Origin: Flavobacteriaceae bacterium
Lineage (GTDB): Bacteria > Bacteroidota > Bacteroidia > Flavobacteriales > Flavobacteriaceae
Length of the DNA stretch: 64,000 nt
NCBI GenBank assembly: GCA_002707025.1
Contig: PALG01000033.1
Location: 62,001-126,000, forward strand
Reading direction: 5' to 3'
A program made the translations under genes and the position numbers. Under the pieces are notes generated by a model. The model was not told the origin of the DNA, searched no databases, and saw nothing but the letters and a program-made list of their open reading frames with translations. This document shows positions 44,140 to 53,259 of this stretch, piece after piece; position 1 is the stretch's first letter; each line of letters starts with the position of its first letter.

Positions 44140-45450
44140 ATGAAAATAGCTGTAATAGGAACTGGATATGTAGGATTGGTTACGGGAACTTGTTTAGCCG
44201 AAACCGGAAACGAAGTAGTTTGTGTGGATATCGATGAAGCCAAAGTGGAAAAAATGCGTCAAGGAATTGTGCCTATCTATGAACCTCACCTTGATGTTCT
44301 TTTTGAAAGAAATATCAAAGCGAATCGCTTAAAATTTACTACTTCCCTAGATGAAGGCCTAGACCATGGTGAAATAGTGTTTTTGGCACTTCCTACTCCA
44401 GAAGGGGAAGATGGCTCGGCAGATCTTTCCTACGTGCTTTCAGTAGCAGAAGAAATTGGAGAGAAAATCAAGGAATATAAAGTCATTGTGGATAAAAGTA
44501 CCGTGCCAGTGGGAACGGCCGAAAGAGTAAGGGAAGTGATTGCCAAAAATGCTTCTTGCGATTTTGATGTGGTTTCCAATCCCGAGTTCCTTCGAGAGGG
44601 ATTTGCGGTCGATGATTTCTTGAAACCCGAAAGAATTGTTATTGGCTCCAGCAGCGATAAAGCTACGGCACGCATGCAGAAACTGTACAGTCCGTTTGTG
44701 CGATCTGGAAATCCGGTGATCGTCATGGATGAAAAGTCGGCCGAATTAACCAAATACGCCGCCAATTCCTTCTTGGCGACTAAGATTACCTTTATGAATG
44801 AAATAGCCAATTATTGTGAATTGGTAGGTGCCGATGTAGATATGGTTCGTAAAGGAATGGGAACCGATTCCCGCATTGGCAAACGCTTCCTCTTCCCAGG
44901 AATTGGTTACGGAGGTTCCTGCTTCCCAAAAGATGTCAAGGCTTTGCAAAAAGCGGGAAAAGATGAAGCCTATGATTTTAAGATATTGGATTCGGTTATT
45001 GAAATCAATAAGAACCAGAAAACCATTCAAGTACCAAAAATTATAGCGCACTTTAATGGAGATCTTAAAGGAAAGAAAATAGCTATTTGGGGATTGGCTT
45101 TTAAACCCGAAACCGATGATATCCGGGAAGCCCCTTCCATAGATGTGATGAAAGCTTTATTGGCAGCGGGTGCAGAACTTTCCGTATTCGACCCTGAGGC
45201 AATGGAAAACATTCAAAAACAGTTTGGCGACCAGTTGCAGTATGCTTCCCATATGTACGAACCCCTAGAAGGTGCCGATGCTCTTGTGATTTGTACCGAA
45301 TGGAGTATTTTTCGTTCCCCGAATTTTGGAAAACTGAAAGAATTAATGAATAGCCCTGTTATTTTTGATGGAAGAAACCTCTATGCTATTGAAGATATGA
45401 AAACGGAAGGCTTTACGTATACATCTATAGGGAGAAAAGCGGTTTGCTAA
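44140..45450 (+). CDS. ugd: UDP-glucose 6-dehydrogenase
   Basis: Oxidises UDP-glucose to UDP-glucuronate with two NAD. The 436-residue product starts [21 protein letters not shown], has [57 protein letters not shown] with the catalytic Cys near residue 261, and [20 protein letters not shown]. Length is standard. A near-consensus AAGGAG lies six bases before the ATG. The stop overlaps the UXS ATG (TAATG), coupling UDP-glucuronate production to its use. Confidence 0.96.
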   Translation: MKIAVIGTGYVGLVTGTCLAETGNEVVCVDIDEAKVEKMRQGIVPIYEPHLDVLFERNIKANRLKFTTSLDEGLDHGEIVFLALPTPEGEDGSADLSYVLSVAEEIGEKIKEYKVIVDKSTVPVGTAERVREVIAKNASCDFDVVSNPEFLREGFAVDDFLKPERIVIGSSSDKATARMQKLYSPFVRSGNPVIVMDEKSAELTKYAANSFLATKITFMNEIANYCELVGADVDMVRKGMGTDSRIGKRFLFPGIGYGGSCFPKDVKALQKAGKDEAYDFKILDSVIEINKNQKTIQVPKIIAHFNGDLKGKKIAIWGLAFKPETDDIREAPSIDVMKALLAAGAELSVFDPEAMENIQKQFGDQLQYASHMYEPLEGADALVICTEWSIFRSPNFGKLKELMNSPVIFDGRNLYAIEDMKTEGFTYTSIGRKAVC

Positions 45451-46451
45451 TGGGAGAGTCAAAAAAGAATCGGGTATTAATTACGGGAGCCGCAGGCTTT
45501 CTAGGATCTCATTTATGTGATCGGTTTATTGCCGAAGGATTCGAAGTCATTGCGATGGACAATCTTATTACAGGGGATTTAAAAAATATTGAACACCTTT
45601 TTGAGAAAAAGGAATTCCATTTTTACCATCACGATGTTACCAAATTTGTGCATGTTCCCGGAAAAGTAGATTATATTCTTCATTTTGCTTCGCCTGCAAG
45701 CCCAATCGATTATTTAAAAATACCGATACAGACATTGAAAGTGGGCTCTTTGGGAACGCATAACTTATTAGGGCTAGCTAAAGAAAAAAAAGCCAGAATT
45801 CTTATTGCTTCTACTTCTGAAGTGTATGGAGATCCTTTAGTGCACCCTCAAAGTGAAGACTACTATGGTAATGTAAATACCATTGGGCCACGAGGGGTTT
45901 ACGACGAAGCCAAGCGTTTTCAGGAATCCATCACCATGGCGTATCATCGTTTTCATGGTCTGGAAACCCGAATTGCCCGCATATTTAACACCTATGGTCC
46001 TAGAATGCGTTTAAATGACGGACGTGTAATTCCAGCCTTCATGGGGCAAGCCCTTCGTGGGGAAGATTTAACCGTATTTGGGGATGGATCCCAAACCCGT
46101 TCCTTCTGTTACGTTGAGGATCAAGTTGAGGGGTTGTTTCGCTTGTTAATGAGCGACTATTCTTTGCCGGTCAATATTGGGAACCCTGACGAAATTACCA
46201 TATTGGATTTTGCAGAAGAAATTATCAAACTAACCGATACCGAACAGAAAATTATTTTTAAATCCCTTCCCAAAGACGATCCATTACAACGACAGCCCGA
46301 TATTTCCTTAGCTAAGGAAATATTGGGATGGGAGCCTAAAGTATCCCGCCAGGAGGGAATGAAAAAAACATTTGAATATTTTAAAGGCCTCACTAAGGAA
46401 GAATTATATCGAAGTGAGCACAAGGATTTTTCAGCCCATAACAGGCGCTAA
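45450..46451 (+). CDS. uxs: UDP-glucuronic acid decarboxylase (UDP-xylose synthase)
   Basis: Converts UDP-glucuronate to UDP-xylose. The 333-residue SDR has [21 protein letters not shown] (NAD-binding) and the UXS-specific phrases [62 protein letters not shown] (catalytic Tyr and Lys) and [24 protein letters not shown] start at the ATG at 45450, overlapping the ugd stop, rather than the TTG six bases earlier. Family reading is confident by these motifs. Confidence 0.93.
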   Translation: MGESKKNRVLITGAAGFLGSHLCDRFIAEGFEVIAMDNLITGDLKNIEHLFEKKEFHFYHHDVTKFVHVPGKVDYILHFASPASPIDYLKIPIQTLKVGSLGTHNLLGLAKEKKARILIASTSEVYGDPLVHPQSEDYYGNVNTIGPRGVYDEAKRFQESITMAYHRFHGLETRIARIFNTYGPRMRLNDGRVIPAFMGQALRGEDLTVFGDGSQTRSFCYVEDQVEGLFRLLMSDYSLPVNIGNPDEITILDFAEEIIKLTDTEQKIIFKSLPKDDPLQRQPDISLAKEILGWEPKVSRQEGMKKTFEYFKGLTKEELYRSEHKDFSAHNRR

Positions 46452-46453
46452 CT

Positions 46454-47803
46454 ATGATTTTTAAAAGAGGGCGATATTCGGGGTTTTTAAGGCCCATTTC
46501 CTATATCATCGATTTGATGATAGTGAACTTGTTGGCTTTTTCCTTTTTTTTGGATACCCTCACGTTCATAAATTATATCGTCTATATTTCTATTTCCTGG
46601 ATTATTGTCGCCCTTCGTTCCGATTTCTACGAAATTTACCGGTTTACCAAAGTCACCAATATCTTTACCCTCATTTTAAAACAAGGGATCTTATTTGTGC
46701 TTTTGGTATTTGCTTTTTTTGGGTTTTTTAGCGACTTGGAAAAGCGACCTTGGGAAATATTTAAGTATACCCTTTGGGTCATTCTCATCATTACGGTGAC
46801 CAAGCTGGCCATTTTTTACCTTCTGAAAAAATACCGGGTTTTACTAAAAGGAAACTTGAGAAGGGTCGTCATTATTGGCTTGAACCAAAAAACGGATCAG
46901 CTTCGGAAATTTTTTGTGGAAAATCCCGAATACGGTTACGTACTTCATAAAACCTTCGATTTAAAAACAGAAAAAAACCTTAACCATTGCATCGATTATA
47001 TCGAGAAGAATAATATCGATGAGATTTATTCTTCCGTAGCGAATCTTAATAATTCACAGCTCAATCAATTAATTGATTATGCCGATAATAATCTGAAAAT
47101 ATTAAAATTCTTACCCGATAATAAGGATATTTATAGCAAACGATTGGATTTTACCTATTACGGTTATTTACCCATTTTATCCCTTCGGAAAATACCAATA
47201 GACGAACCATTCAATAAGTTCATCAAGCGTAGTTTCGATGTGGTGATGTCCATTTTTATTATCGTAGGCGTACTTTCTTGGCTTACTCCTATATTGGCGA
47301 TTCTTATTAAATTGGAATCCAAAGGCCCTGTGTTCTTTAAACAGAAGCGCAACGGGCTGGATTATAAAGAATTTTACTGCTATAAGTTTCGTTCCATGCG
47401 CCCCAATCCCGAAGCACATTTGCATCAAATTCGTAAAAATGATCCAAGGGTGACCCGTGTGGGAAGAATTATCCGTAAAACCAGTATTGACGAGCTTCCA
47501 CAGTTTATCAATGTGTTAAAAGGGGAAATGTCGGTGGTAGGCCCAAGACCGCACATGGTAAGCCATACCCACATGTATGCCGAAAAAATTGATAAATTTA
47601 TGGTGCGGCACTTCATAAAACCTGGAATAACCGGCTTGGCACAGGTAAGTGGTTTTCGAGGGGAAGTGGAAGACGACAATCACATCATCAATCGGGTAAA
47701 GTACGATATCTTTTACCTTGAAAACTGGTCGCTATTGCTAGATATCAAAATAGTTTTTCAAACCATCTATAATGCCCTACGAGGAGAAGAAAAAGCATAT
47801 TAA
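46454..47803 (+). CDS. Undecaprenyl-phosphate sugar-phosphate transferase
   Basis: Starts the repeat unit by moving a sugar 1-phosphate to undecaprenyl phosphate. The 449-residue product has four to five N-terminal membrane helices (about 10-130), a CoA-binding-like region (RRVVIIGLNQKTDQL, near 137), and the bacterial sugar transferase domain (about 255-449): FIKRSFDVVMSIFIIVG, GPVFFKQKRNGLDYKEFYCYKFRSM, KTSIDELPQFINVLKGEMSVVGPRP and HFIKPGITGLAQVSGFRGE. This is the WcaJ/WbaP-type plan. The donor is often UDP-glucose or UDP-galactose; not determined here. Confidence 0.93.
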   Translation: MIFKRGRYSGFLRPISYIIDLMIVNLLAFSFFLDTLTFINYIVYISISWIIVALRSDFYEIYRFTKVTNIFTLILKQGILFVLLVFAFFGFFSDLEKRPWEIFKYTLWVILIITVTKLAIFYLLKKYRVLLKGNLRRVVIIGLNQKTDQLRKFFVENPEYGYVLHKTFDLKTEKNLNHCIDYIEKNNIDEIYSSVANLNNSQLNQLIDYADNNLKILKFLPDNKDIYSKRLDFTYYGYLPILSLRKIPIDEPFNKFIKRSFDVVMSIFIIVGVLSWLTPILAILIKLESKGPVFFKQKRNGLDYKEFYCYKFRSMRPNPEAHLHQIRKNDPRVTRVGRIIRKTSIDELPQFINVLKGEMSVVGPRPHMVSHTHMYAEKIDKFMVRHFIKPGITGLAQVSGFRGEVEDDNHIINRVKYDIFYLENWSLLLDIKIVFQTIYNALRGEEKAY

Positions 47804-48581
47804 TTATACAGAAACGCCATTGGTTTCTGTTATTACTCCTTCGTATAACTCCGCTGCCTTTCTTTCAGAATGTATTCAAAGTGTCTTACAACAAACGTAT
47901 ACACATTGGGAACAGATTATTGTGGATGATGCTTCCACAGACACTTCCGTGGAAATCGCACAAAATCTTGCAGATAAGGACGCTCGCATTAAGGTTATTC
48001 AGCTTTCAGAAAATAAAGGAGCCGCTTTTTGCAGAAATAAAGCCACGGAAACTGCGCAAGGCGATTATATCGCTTTTTTGGATAGCGATGACCTCTGGCA
48101 TCCTGAAAAACTTGCAAAACAAATTGCCTTAATGGAGAAGCAGCGTACTTCAGTTTGTTTTTCAAGTTACGTTCATATAGATGAGGCAGGAAATCCCTTA
48201 AAAAAAAGAGTGGTGGCTTTGCCAAGTCTTTCCTATCAAAAACAGCATACCAATAACTACATTGGTAACCTCACCGGAATCTATCACGCAAGATCCTTGG
48301 GAAAGATTTTTTCGCCCAACATCCGGAAGCGACAGGACTGGGCGGTATGGTTGGAAGCCATAAAAAAGAGCGGTCAAGTTGCGGTGGGGATTCAAGAGGA
48401 TTTAGCATTTTACCGTGTGCGGAAAGGTTCCATGAGCTCCAGTAAAGTAAAACTGGTGAAGTACAACTTTCAGTTTTATAGAAACTATTTAAAGTATTCT
48501 TGGGGCAAGTCGGTAGTATGTTTACTTCGGTTTTTTTGGGAGTACTTCCTAGTACGTCCCAAGTACATAAAGAAACTATAG
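47772..48581 (+). CDS. GT2-family glycosyltransferase, overlapping start
   Basis: A 269-residue GT2 enzyme: PLVSVITPSYNSAAFLSECIQSVL, QIIVDDASTDTSVEIA (DxD-like DDAST), KGAAFCRNKATETAQGDYIAFLDSDDLWHPEKL (DSDD nucleotide site). It lacks a distinctive substrate motif. The ATG at 47772 overlaps the upstream gene by 32 bases in another frame; no other ATG occurs before the conserved VSVITPSYN, so the overlap seems real. Its stop is a few bases from the stop of a convergent gene. Confidence 0.87.
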   Translation: MPYEEKKKHINYTETPLVSVITPSYNSAAFLSECIQSVLQQTYTHWEQIIVDDASTDTSVEIAQNLADKDARIKVIQLSENKGAAFCRNKATETAQGDYIAFLDSDDLWHPEKLAKQIALMEKQRTSVCFSSYVHIDEAGNPLKKRVVALPSLSYQKQHTNNYIGNLTGIYHARSLGKIFSPNIRKRQDWAVWLEAIKKSGQVAVGIQEDLAFYRVRKGSMSSSKVKLVKYNFQFYRNYLKYSWGKSVVCLLRFFWEYFLVRPKYIKKL

Positions 48582-49883
48582 TTTAGAGACAAACTGCTTC
48601 AGTTTTCCCCGACGGCTTCGGTCGAGAACTTCAACACGTTCAAAATCCAGCATCAATCCGTCTTCCAAATAGGCCGTAAGGGCTTTTTTAATGGTTTCAA
48701 TTTCGGTTTCCGTAAGTGCCCTTTCCGAAGTATACCAAATCTTGAAATGGTTTAAAGCGTGTTGTTCCATAACAAATTCCTTGACATTCCCATCGTCTTC
48801 AATCACACTTTTTGTAACATAATAGAAAGTAAGTCCGGGTACGGTTTTACCACTGGGGAGTGTCGCGACATCATTGGTTCTTCCAATTAATTCCTGTAGA
48901 ATAGGTTTTTTATGGGTGCTTTTCGGGGAAAGGATTCCGGTGTCCCCAATATCGTAACGAATCATGGGATGTGCTTTGTTATACAACGAAGTGATGACGA
49001 CTCTACCAGAATTCCCATGGGCTACAGGGCGGTTGTTTTTGTCCAGGATTTCCACAAACAAGGTTTCACTATTTACCACAAACTCTCCCGCTTTATTGGT
49101 GAAAGCGATGAGGTCCAGTTCACTGGCGCCATATTCATTTACCACAGGAACGCCAAAGGTTTTTTCCAAAAGCGCTTTATCACTTTCATACAGCATTTCG
49201 CTGGTCACGATGCAGTATTTCAGGGTAGGGCAAACGGTTTTTAGTACGAGCCCTTTTTTCTGAAGGAATTTTGCAAACAATACAATAGAGCTGGTATAGC
49301 CGTTGATGTAATCGAAAGGTTTTTTTCTGAAAACTTTCAGGAATTGTTCCATTTTCTCGTCCGAAAGGTCGAAAATAGGAAATCGGTAACGACTGCCTAG
49401 CCGATCCTTCAATCGCTCTTTTTGATAGCCAATGGGGTCTAACGGAATGCCATAGAAGCGCGCCTGAAGCGAATGGTGAAAGTCCAAGCCATACCATCCA
49501 AATCGGTTGAAAATCTCGGCCCAAGTAAGGGCGTGAGAAAACTTGTCTTTGGCAAAAATAAAGGGGTGGCCACTAGAGCCCGAGGTTTTGTTAACGTATA
49601 CCTTTTTTGAAGTAAAACCTCGCGATAATCGTTCTTGTAAGGGTTTCTGAAGATCTTTTTTCTGCATCACAGGGACTTCTTCCCAGGCAGCTAGTTTTTT
49701 TCCTTCAGTAAAGGTCTGGTAAAACGGATTATTTTCTAAATGAAACTGTACCATTGCGTTTCTCTTTTCAGAAACATATTGAAAATAATCGGCTTCGGGA
49801 ATAGCTTGAATAACTTCCAATTGCTTTTTGGCTTCCTCGATGGGAAATCCGTTCCAGCGCAATGAAAGTTCAAATAAATTCAA
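48576..49883 (-). CDS. CapK/phenylacetate-CoA-ligase-like adenylase
   Basis: A 435-residue ANL-superfamily protein of the CapK (capsule biosynthesis) type. The adenylation core shows KTSGSSGHPFIFAKDKF (P-loop), NEYGASELDLIAF, and SLYNKAHPMIRYDIGDTGIL. The C-terminus carries EVLDRSRRGKLKQF with a catalytic-type Lys. It could activate an acyl or amino acid for modifying the polymer, but no substrate is shown. It starts at TTG on the reverse strand. It converges with the preceding GT2 gene with six bases of overlap, so it closes the polysaccharide locus. Confidence 0.83.
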   Translation of the reverse strand: MNLFELSLRWNGFPIEEAKKQLEVIQAIPEADYFQYVSEKRNAMVQFHLENNPFYQTFTEGKKLAAWEEVPVMQKKDLQKPLQERLSRGFTSKKVYVNKTSGSSGHPFIFAKDKFSHALTWAEIFNRFGWYGLDFHHSLQARFYGIPLDPIGYQKERLKDRLGSRYRFPIFDLSDEKMEQFLKVFRKKPFDYINGYTSSIVLFAKFLQKKGLVLKTVCPTLKYCIVTSEMLYESDKALLEKTFGVPVVNEYGASELDLIAFTNKAGEFVVNSETLFVEILDKNNRPVAHGNSGRVVITSLYNKAHPMIRYDIGDTGILSPKSTHKKPILQELIGRTNDVATLPSGKTVPGLTFYYVTKSVIEDDGNVKEFVMEQHALNHFKIWYTSERALTETEIETIKKALTAYLEDGLMLDFERVEVLDRSRRGKLKQFVSKL

Positions 49884-49917
49884 TCTAAAAATATTAGGGG
49901 TTCAATTTACAAACATT

Positions 49918-49925
49918 TATTTTTG
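49918..49925 (+). promoter_or_regulatory. Predicted -7 element of purD
   Basis: TATTTTTG, an exact TAnnTTTG match 23 bases before the purD ATG. The CapK-like gene is divergent; its reverse-strand TATTTTTA with a TTTG 16 bases upstream overlaps this region. Confidence 0.45.
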
Positions 49926-49948
49926 AAGTCGAAACAAAATACAACCTT

Positions 49949-51220
49949 ATGAATATTTTGGTATTGGGCTCTGGAGGCCGTGAACATACTTTCGCCTATA
50001 AAATTGCAGCCAGTGAGCGTTGCTCTCAACTTTTTGTAGCCCCAGGAAATGCTGGTACGGCATCGATTGCGACGAACCTTCCGCTAAGTGTAACCGACTT
50101 CGATGCTATTAAAAAAGCGGTGTTGGAGCATGCCATAGAAATGGTGGTTATAGGCCCAGAAGACCCATTAGTACAAGGGGTATATGATTTTTTTAAGGAG
50201 GATGCCGACTTAAAACAAGTAAAGGTGGTTGGGCCTTCCAAGCGAGGCGCTTTACTGGAAGGAAGTAAGGAACGCGCCAAGGAATTTATGTCGCAACACA
50301 ACATTCCCACCGCAGCGTACGAAAGTTTTACTTCAAAAAGTTTGGAAGCCGGAAAGCAGTTTTTGGAAACCTTGAAACCTCCATATGTACTCAAAGCCGA
50401 TGGGTTGGCTGCGGGAAAAGGGGTTTTGATTCTAAACAATCTTGATGAAGCCAAACAGGAGCTTGAAAATATGTTGGCGCATTCAAAATTTGGGGAAGCT
50501 AGTAGTAAAGTAGTAATCGAAGAGTTTCTAGACGGTATAGAATTAAGTGTTTTTGTACTAACCGATGGGAAAGATTATAAAATCCTTCCTACCGCGAAAG
50601 ATTATAAGCGCATAGGTGAAGGCGATCAAGGGTTGAATACTGGAGGGATGGGAGCGATTTCCCCCGTTCCTTTTGCCAATCGCGAGTTCATGCAAAAAAT
50701 TGAAGAGCGTATTGTAAAGCCTACGGTAAATGGGCTAATGGAAGAAAATATAGATTACAAGGGCTTTGTGTTTATAGGACTTATAAAGGTAGACGACAAT
50801 CCTTATGTAATTGAATACAATGTACGTATGGGAGATCCCGAAACGGAAGTGGTGTTACCTCGAATTCAAACCGACTTAGTAAGTTTGTTGGAAGCTACGG
50901 CAACGCAAAATCTTTCAAAGATATCTTTGGAAATTGACGAAAGAGCCGCAACTACGGTTATGGTAGTTTCAGGGGGTTATCCTGAAGCCTACGAAAAAGG
51001 AAAAGAAATTTCTGGAATCGAAAAGGTTGAAGATTCCATCGTGTTTCATGCAGGAACAACCTTAAAAGAGGAAAAGGTGGTCACCAATGGTGGACGCGTA
51101 ATAGCAGTAACCTCTTTGGATAAAGATTTCAGAAAGGCCCTAAAAAAATCTTACCAAGAGATAGAAAAACTATCTTTCGATAAGATGTATTATAGAACCG
51201 ATATAGGGTTCGATCTTTAG
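49949..51220 (+). CDS. purD: Phosphoribosylamine--glycine ligase (GAR synthetase)
   Basis: Second step of de novo purine synthesis: ATP-dependent joining of glycine to phosphoribosylamine. The 423-residue ATP-grasp protein begins MNILVLGSGGREHTFAYKIA, has VVIGPEDPLVQGVYDFF, the KADGLAAGKGVLI motif, EEFLDGIELSVFVL, DQGLNTGGMGAISPVPFANREFM and VIEYNVRMGDPETEVVLPRI. Length is standard. Its stop overlaps the stop of the convergent 80-residue gene by four bases. Confidence 0.97.
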   Translation: MNILVLGSGGREHTFAYKIAASERCSQLFVAPGNAGTASIATNLPLSVTDFDAIKKAVLEHAIEMVVIGPEDPLVQGVYDFFKEDADLKQVKVVGPSKRGALLEGSKERAKEFMSQHNIPTAAYESFTSKSLEAGKQFLETLKPPYVLKADGLAAGKGVLILNNLDEAKQELENMLAHSKFGEASSKVVIEEFLDGIELSVFVLTDGKDYKILPTAKDYKRIGEGDQGLNTGGMGAISPVPFANREFMQKIEERIVKPTVNGLMEENIDYKGFVFIGLIKVDDNPYVIEYNVRMGDPETEVVLPRIQTDLVSLLEATATQNLSKISLEIDERAATTVMVVSGGYPEAYEKGKEISGIEKVEDSIVFHAGTTLKEEKVVTNGGRVIAVTSLDKDFRKALKKSYQEIEKLSFDKMYYRTDIGFDL

Positions 51221-51459
51221 CTTTTACCTAGAAAGGAATGTGAGGTTTGGCTGCGGTCTTCTTCCCCATTGGCATTGAAAATAGCAAGTTGTTTCATCCA
51301 ATAGAAGAAAGCTACAAAACCAATAGCGATAAAAATCCAACTCATTATGTTTGCGCCCCACCACGATGATAACTCAAATGAGCGAAGACCGTCTAGAGGG
51401 TCTAATAATAGGGTTTCTGCGATAGATTGTATTCCTTCAAAAAAGCCTTTCCAAGACAT
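51217..51459 (-). CDS. Small DUF6341-like membrane protein
   Basis: An 80-residue protein with one hydrophobic segment (about 33-55, WWGANIMSWIFIAIGFVAFFYW), a Phe/Leu-rich amphipathic N-terminus (WKGFFEGIQSIAETLLLDPLDGLRSFE) and a polar tail. I recall this small Bacteroidota family as DUF6341, sometimes mislabelled uracil phosphoribosyltransferase; it has no such domain. Convergent with purD, and 36 bases from the divergent DUF6427 gene, with which it probably co-occurs. Confidence 0.65.
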   Translation of the reverse strand: MSWKGFFEGIQSIAETLLLDPLDGLRSFELSSWWGANIMSWIFIAIGFVAFFYWMKQLAIFNANGEEDRSQTSHSFLGKS

Positions 51460-51495
51460 AGTAGTATATTTAAGTCACAAAAATAGAAATAAAGC

Positions 51496-52419
51496 ATGAT
51501 GCTTACAAGCTTTTTTGGCAAATCTAGTCCGATCAATTATTTGCTGTTAAGTATTTTTTTGGTGCTTTTTTGTGTTTTACATGGAATTCTAACAGAAAAC
51601 AGCTTTTCTCAAGGGCTATCCATCTTACAACTTTTTGTAGTAGCAGGGCTTTTGGTTTTTTCTTTATTATTACTTGATTTTTTTGTTCGGAAGAATCATT
51701 TAAATCATTCCAATACCTTTGCCATCTTTCTGTTCTCCTGTATGGTAGGTATGTTGCCTATTGCCACCAATGTCACAATTACCGGGGCGTTGGTGCTTCA
51801 ATTATTAGCCTTCCGACGTATTTTTAGTTTTACTTCATCAAAGAACATGGAAAGAAAAATCCTTGATGCCTCGCTTTGGATTTTTTTGGCTTCCTATTTC
51901 TATTTTTGGAGCCTGCTTCTTTTTGGAGTTTTGTATATAGCGCTATTTAAAGTAAACAATTCGAAGCTAAGATACTATTTCATTCCATTTATTGCAGCTT
52001 TAGGGGTATTCTTACTGGCCACTGCATTCTTTTATTTAAAGGAGGATTCTTTTACCTGGTTCTTTCACTACCCTAAAAAAATTTCCTTGGATTTTTCAGT
52101 CTACGGAAACATCCAATACCTCATCTTTATCACTTTAATAGTTTCCATCGTTATTTGGACCGGCTTTACCAGAATTTCAAACCTTTCCGAAGTACCCAAA
52201 AAGAACCGGGGCAATTATATGTTGATTGTTCATGCTGTATGGGTGTCGCTAGTATTAGCCGCTTTTTCACCTCAAAAAACGGGAGCAGAACTTTTATATG
52301 TCATTGCCCCCACGGCCATACAAGTTGGAACTTTTTTGGAAAAAAAACAGGATATATGGTTTAAAGAGCTATTGGCGTGGTTGTTTTTAATACTTCCAGT
52401 AACTTTACTTTTTATATGA
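51496..52419 (+). CDS. DUF6427-like multi-pass membrane protein
   Basis: A 307-residue protein with about nine to ten hydrophobic segments and the N-terminal MLTSFFGKSSPINYLLLSIF that I associate with DUF6427 in Flavobacteriaceae. Charged residues cluster between the segments (FVRKNHLNHSN; FSSKNMERK). There is no signal of enzymatic function. It is divergent from the DUF6341-like gene by 36 bases. A 231-base spacer follows. Confidence 0.6.
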   Translation: MMLTSFFGKSSPINYLLLSIFLVLFCVLHGILTENSFSQGLSILQLFVVAGLLVFSLLLLDFFVRKNHLNHSNTFAIFLFSCMVGMLPIATNVTITGALVLQLLAFRRIFSFTSSKNMERKILDASLWIFLASYFYFWSLLLFGVLYIALFKVNNSKLRYYFIPFIAALGVFLLATAFFYLKEDSFTWFFHYPKKISLDFSVYGNIQYLIFITLIVSIVIWTGFTRISNLSEVPKKNRGNYMLIVHAVWVSLVLAAFSPQKTGAELLYVIAPTAIQVGTFLEKKQDIWFKELLAWLFLILPVTLLFI

Positions 52420-52510
52420 CCCCAATTATTTGGAAAACTAGTTTATTTGGTTTATTAGGAGAGATTTTATGTCGCTTTATCATTTGCTATATACTACGGT
52501 AAAATTATAA

Positions 52511-52518
52511 TACCTTTG
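52511..52518 (+). promoter_or_regulatory. Predicted -7 element before DUF4254 gene
   Basis: TACCTTTG, an exact TAnnTTTG match 132 bases before the DUF4254 ATG. A TTTG at 52483-52486 is 24 bases upstream, a little too far. If used, the mRNA has a leader of about 125 bases, with a six-codon mini-ORF (52539-52559) and a hairpin (52603-52624). Confidence 0.4.
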
Positions 52519-52602
52519 CCTGTAGAAGAAACACAACGATGCACTTTGGTCCTATTTAAAATATTGCGGCCTAATTGCCGTTTCAAAATAAGTGATCTTA
52601 CA

Positions 52603-52624
52603 AGTTTTCGTGAGCCACAAAACT
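52603..52624 (+). promoter_or_regulatory. Leader hairpin before DUF4254 gene
   Basis: AGTTTT (52603-52608) pairs with AAAACT (52619-52624); after one bulged C, GTG (52610-52612) pairs with CAC (52616-52618) around loop AGC. It ends 26 bases before the ATG. No T-run follows. Confidence 0.3.
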
Positions 52625-52650
52625 AAAATAACTACCAGAAAAGAAAAGAT

Positions 52651-53259
52651 ATGTTTACCGAAAAAGCCAATAAAATATTTCAGGAAGTAATTGCTACGTA
52701 TCACGTGGTCGATGATCCCTATCAGCCTTTTGCCAATCCGTATGATAAAGAAACGCAATTGTTGGAGCATCTCTTATATCGCAAATGTTGGATCGATACC
52801 GTTCAATGGCATTACGAGGATATTATTAGAGATCCCAACATTGATCCTGTGGCAGCGTTAGATTTAAAAAGAAAGATAGATGCCTCTAACCAAGACCGTA
52901 CCGATATGGTAGAGTACATTGACAGTTATTTTTTGGAAAAATACAAAGAGGTTAAGGTACAGCCTAACGCTACGATTAATACTGAAAGTCCAGCGTGGGG
53001 AGTGGATCGATTATCCATTTTAGCCTTAAAAGTGTATCACATGAAGGAAGAGGCAACTCGCGAAAATGCCTCTGAAGATCATCGGAAAGCCTGTCAAAAA
53101 AAATTGGATGTTTTATTGGAACAACGAGTAGATTTGAGTACCGCCATTCAGCAATTGTTGGACGATATTGCCCACGGAAGAAAATATATGAAAGTGTACA
53201 AACAAATGAAGATGTACAATGACGATGAGCTCAACCCCGTGCTTCGAAGTCAGAAATAA
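52651..53259 (+). CDS. DUF4254-family protein
   Basis: A 202-residue cytosolic protein of the DUF4254 family: NPYDKETQLLEHLLYRKCWIDTVQWHYEDIIRDPNIDP, then LKRKIDASNQDRTDMVEYIDSYF and PAWGVDRLSILALKVYHMKEEA. Many Bacteroidota carry this gene next to a GT9 heptosyltransferase, as here (the GT9 TTG directly follows its stop). The biochemical role is unknown; the pairing suggests a link with envelope glycoconjugate synthesis. Confidence 0.85.
   Translation: MFTEKANKIFQEVIATYHVVDDPYQPFANPYDKETQLLEHLLYRKCWIDTVQWHYEDIIRDPNIDPVAALDLKRKIDASNQDRTDMVEYIDSYFLEKYKEVKVQPNATINTESPAWGVDRLSILALKVYHMKEEATRENASEDHRKACQKKLDVLLEQRVDLSTAIQQLLDDIAHGRKYMKVYKQMKMYNDDELNPVLRSQK

Noticed and set aside
44430-44810. A 126-codon reverse frame inside ugd
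   Set aside because: Fully antisense to a conserved enzyme; the Ser/Thr-rich product is what a shadow of coding sequence looks like.
51217-51459. Calling the 80-residue protein a uracil phosphoribosyltransferase
   Set aside because: It is far too short and has a membrane helix; I see no PRPP-binding motif.
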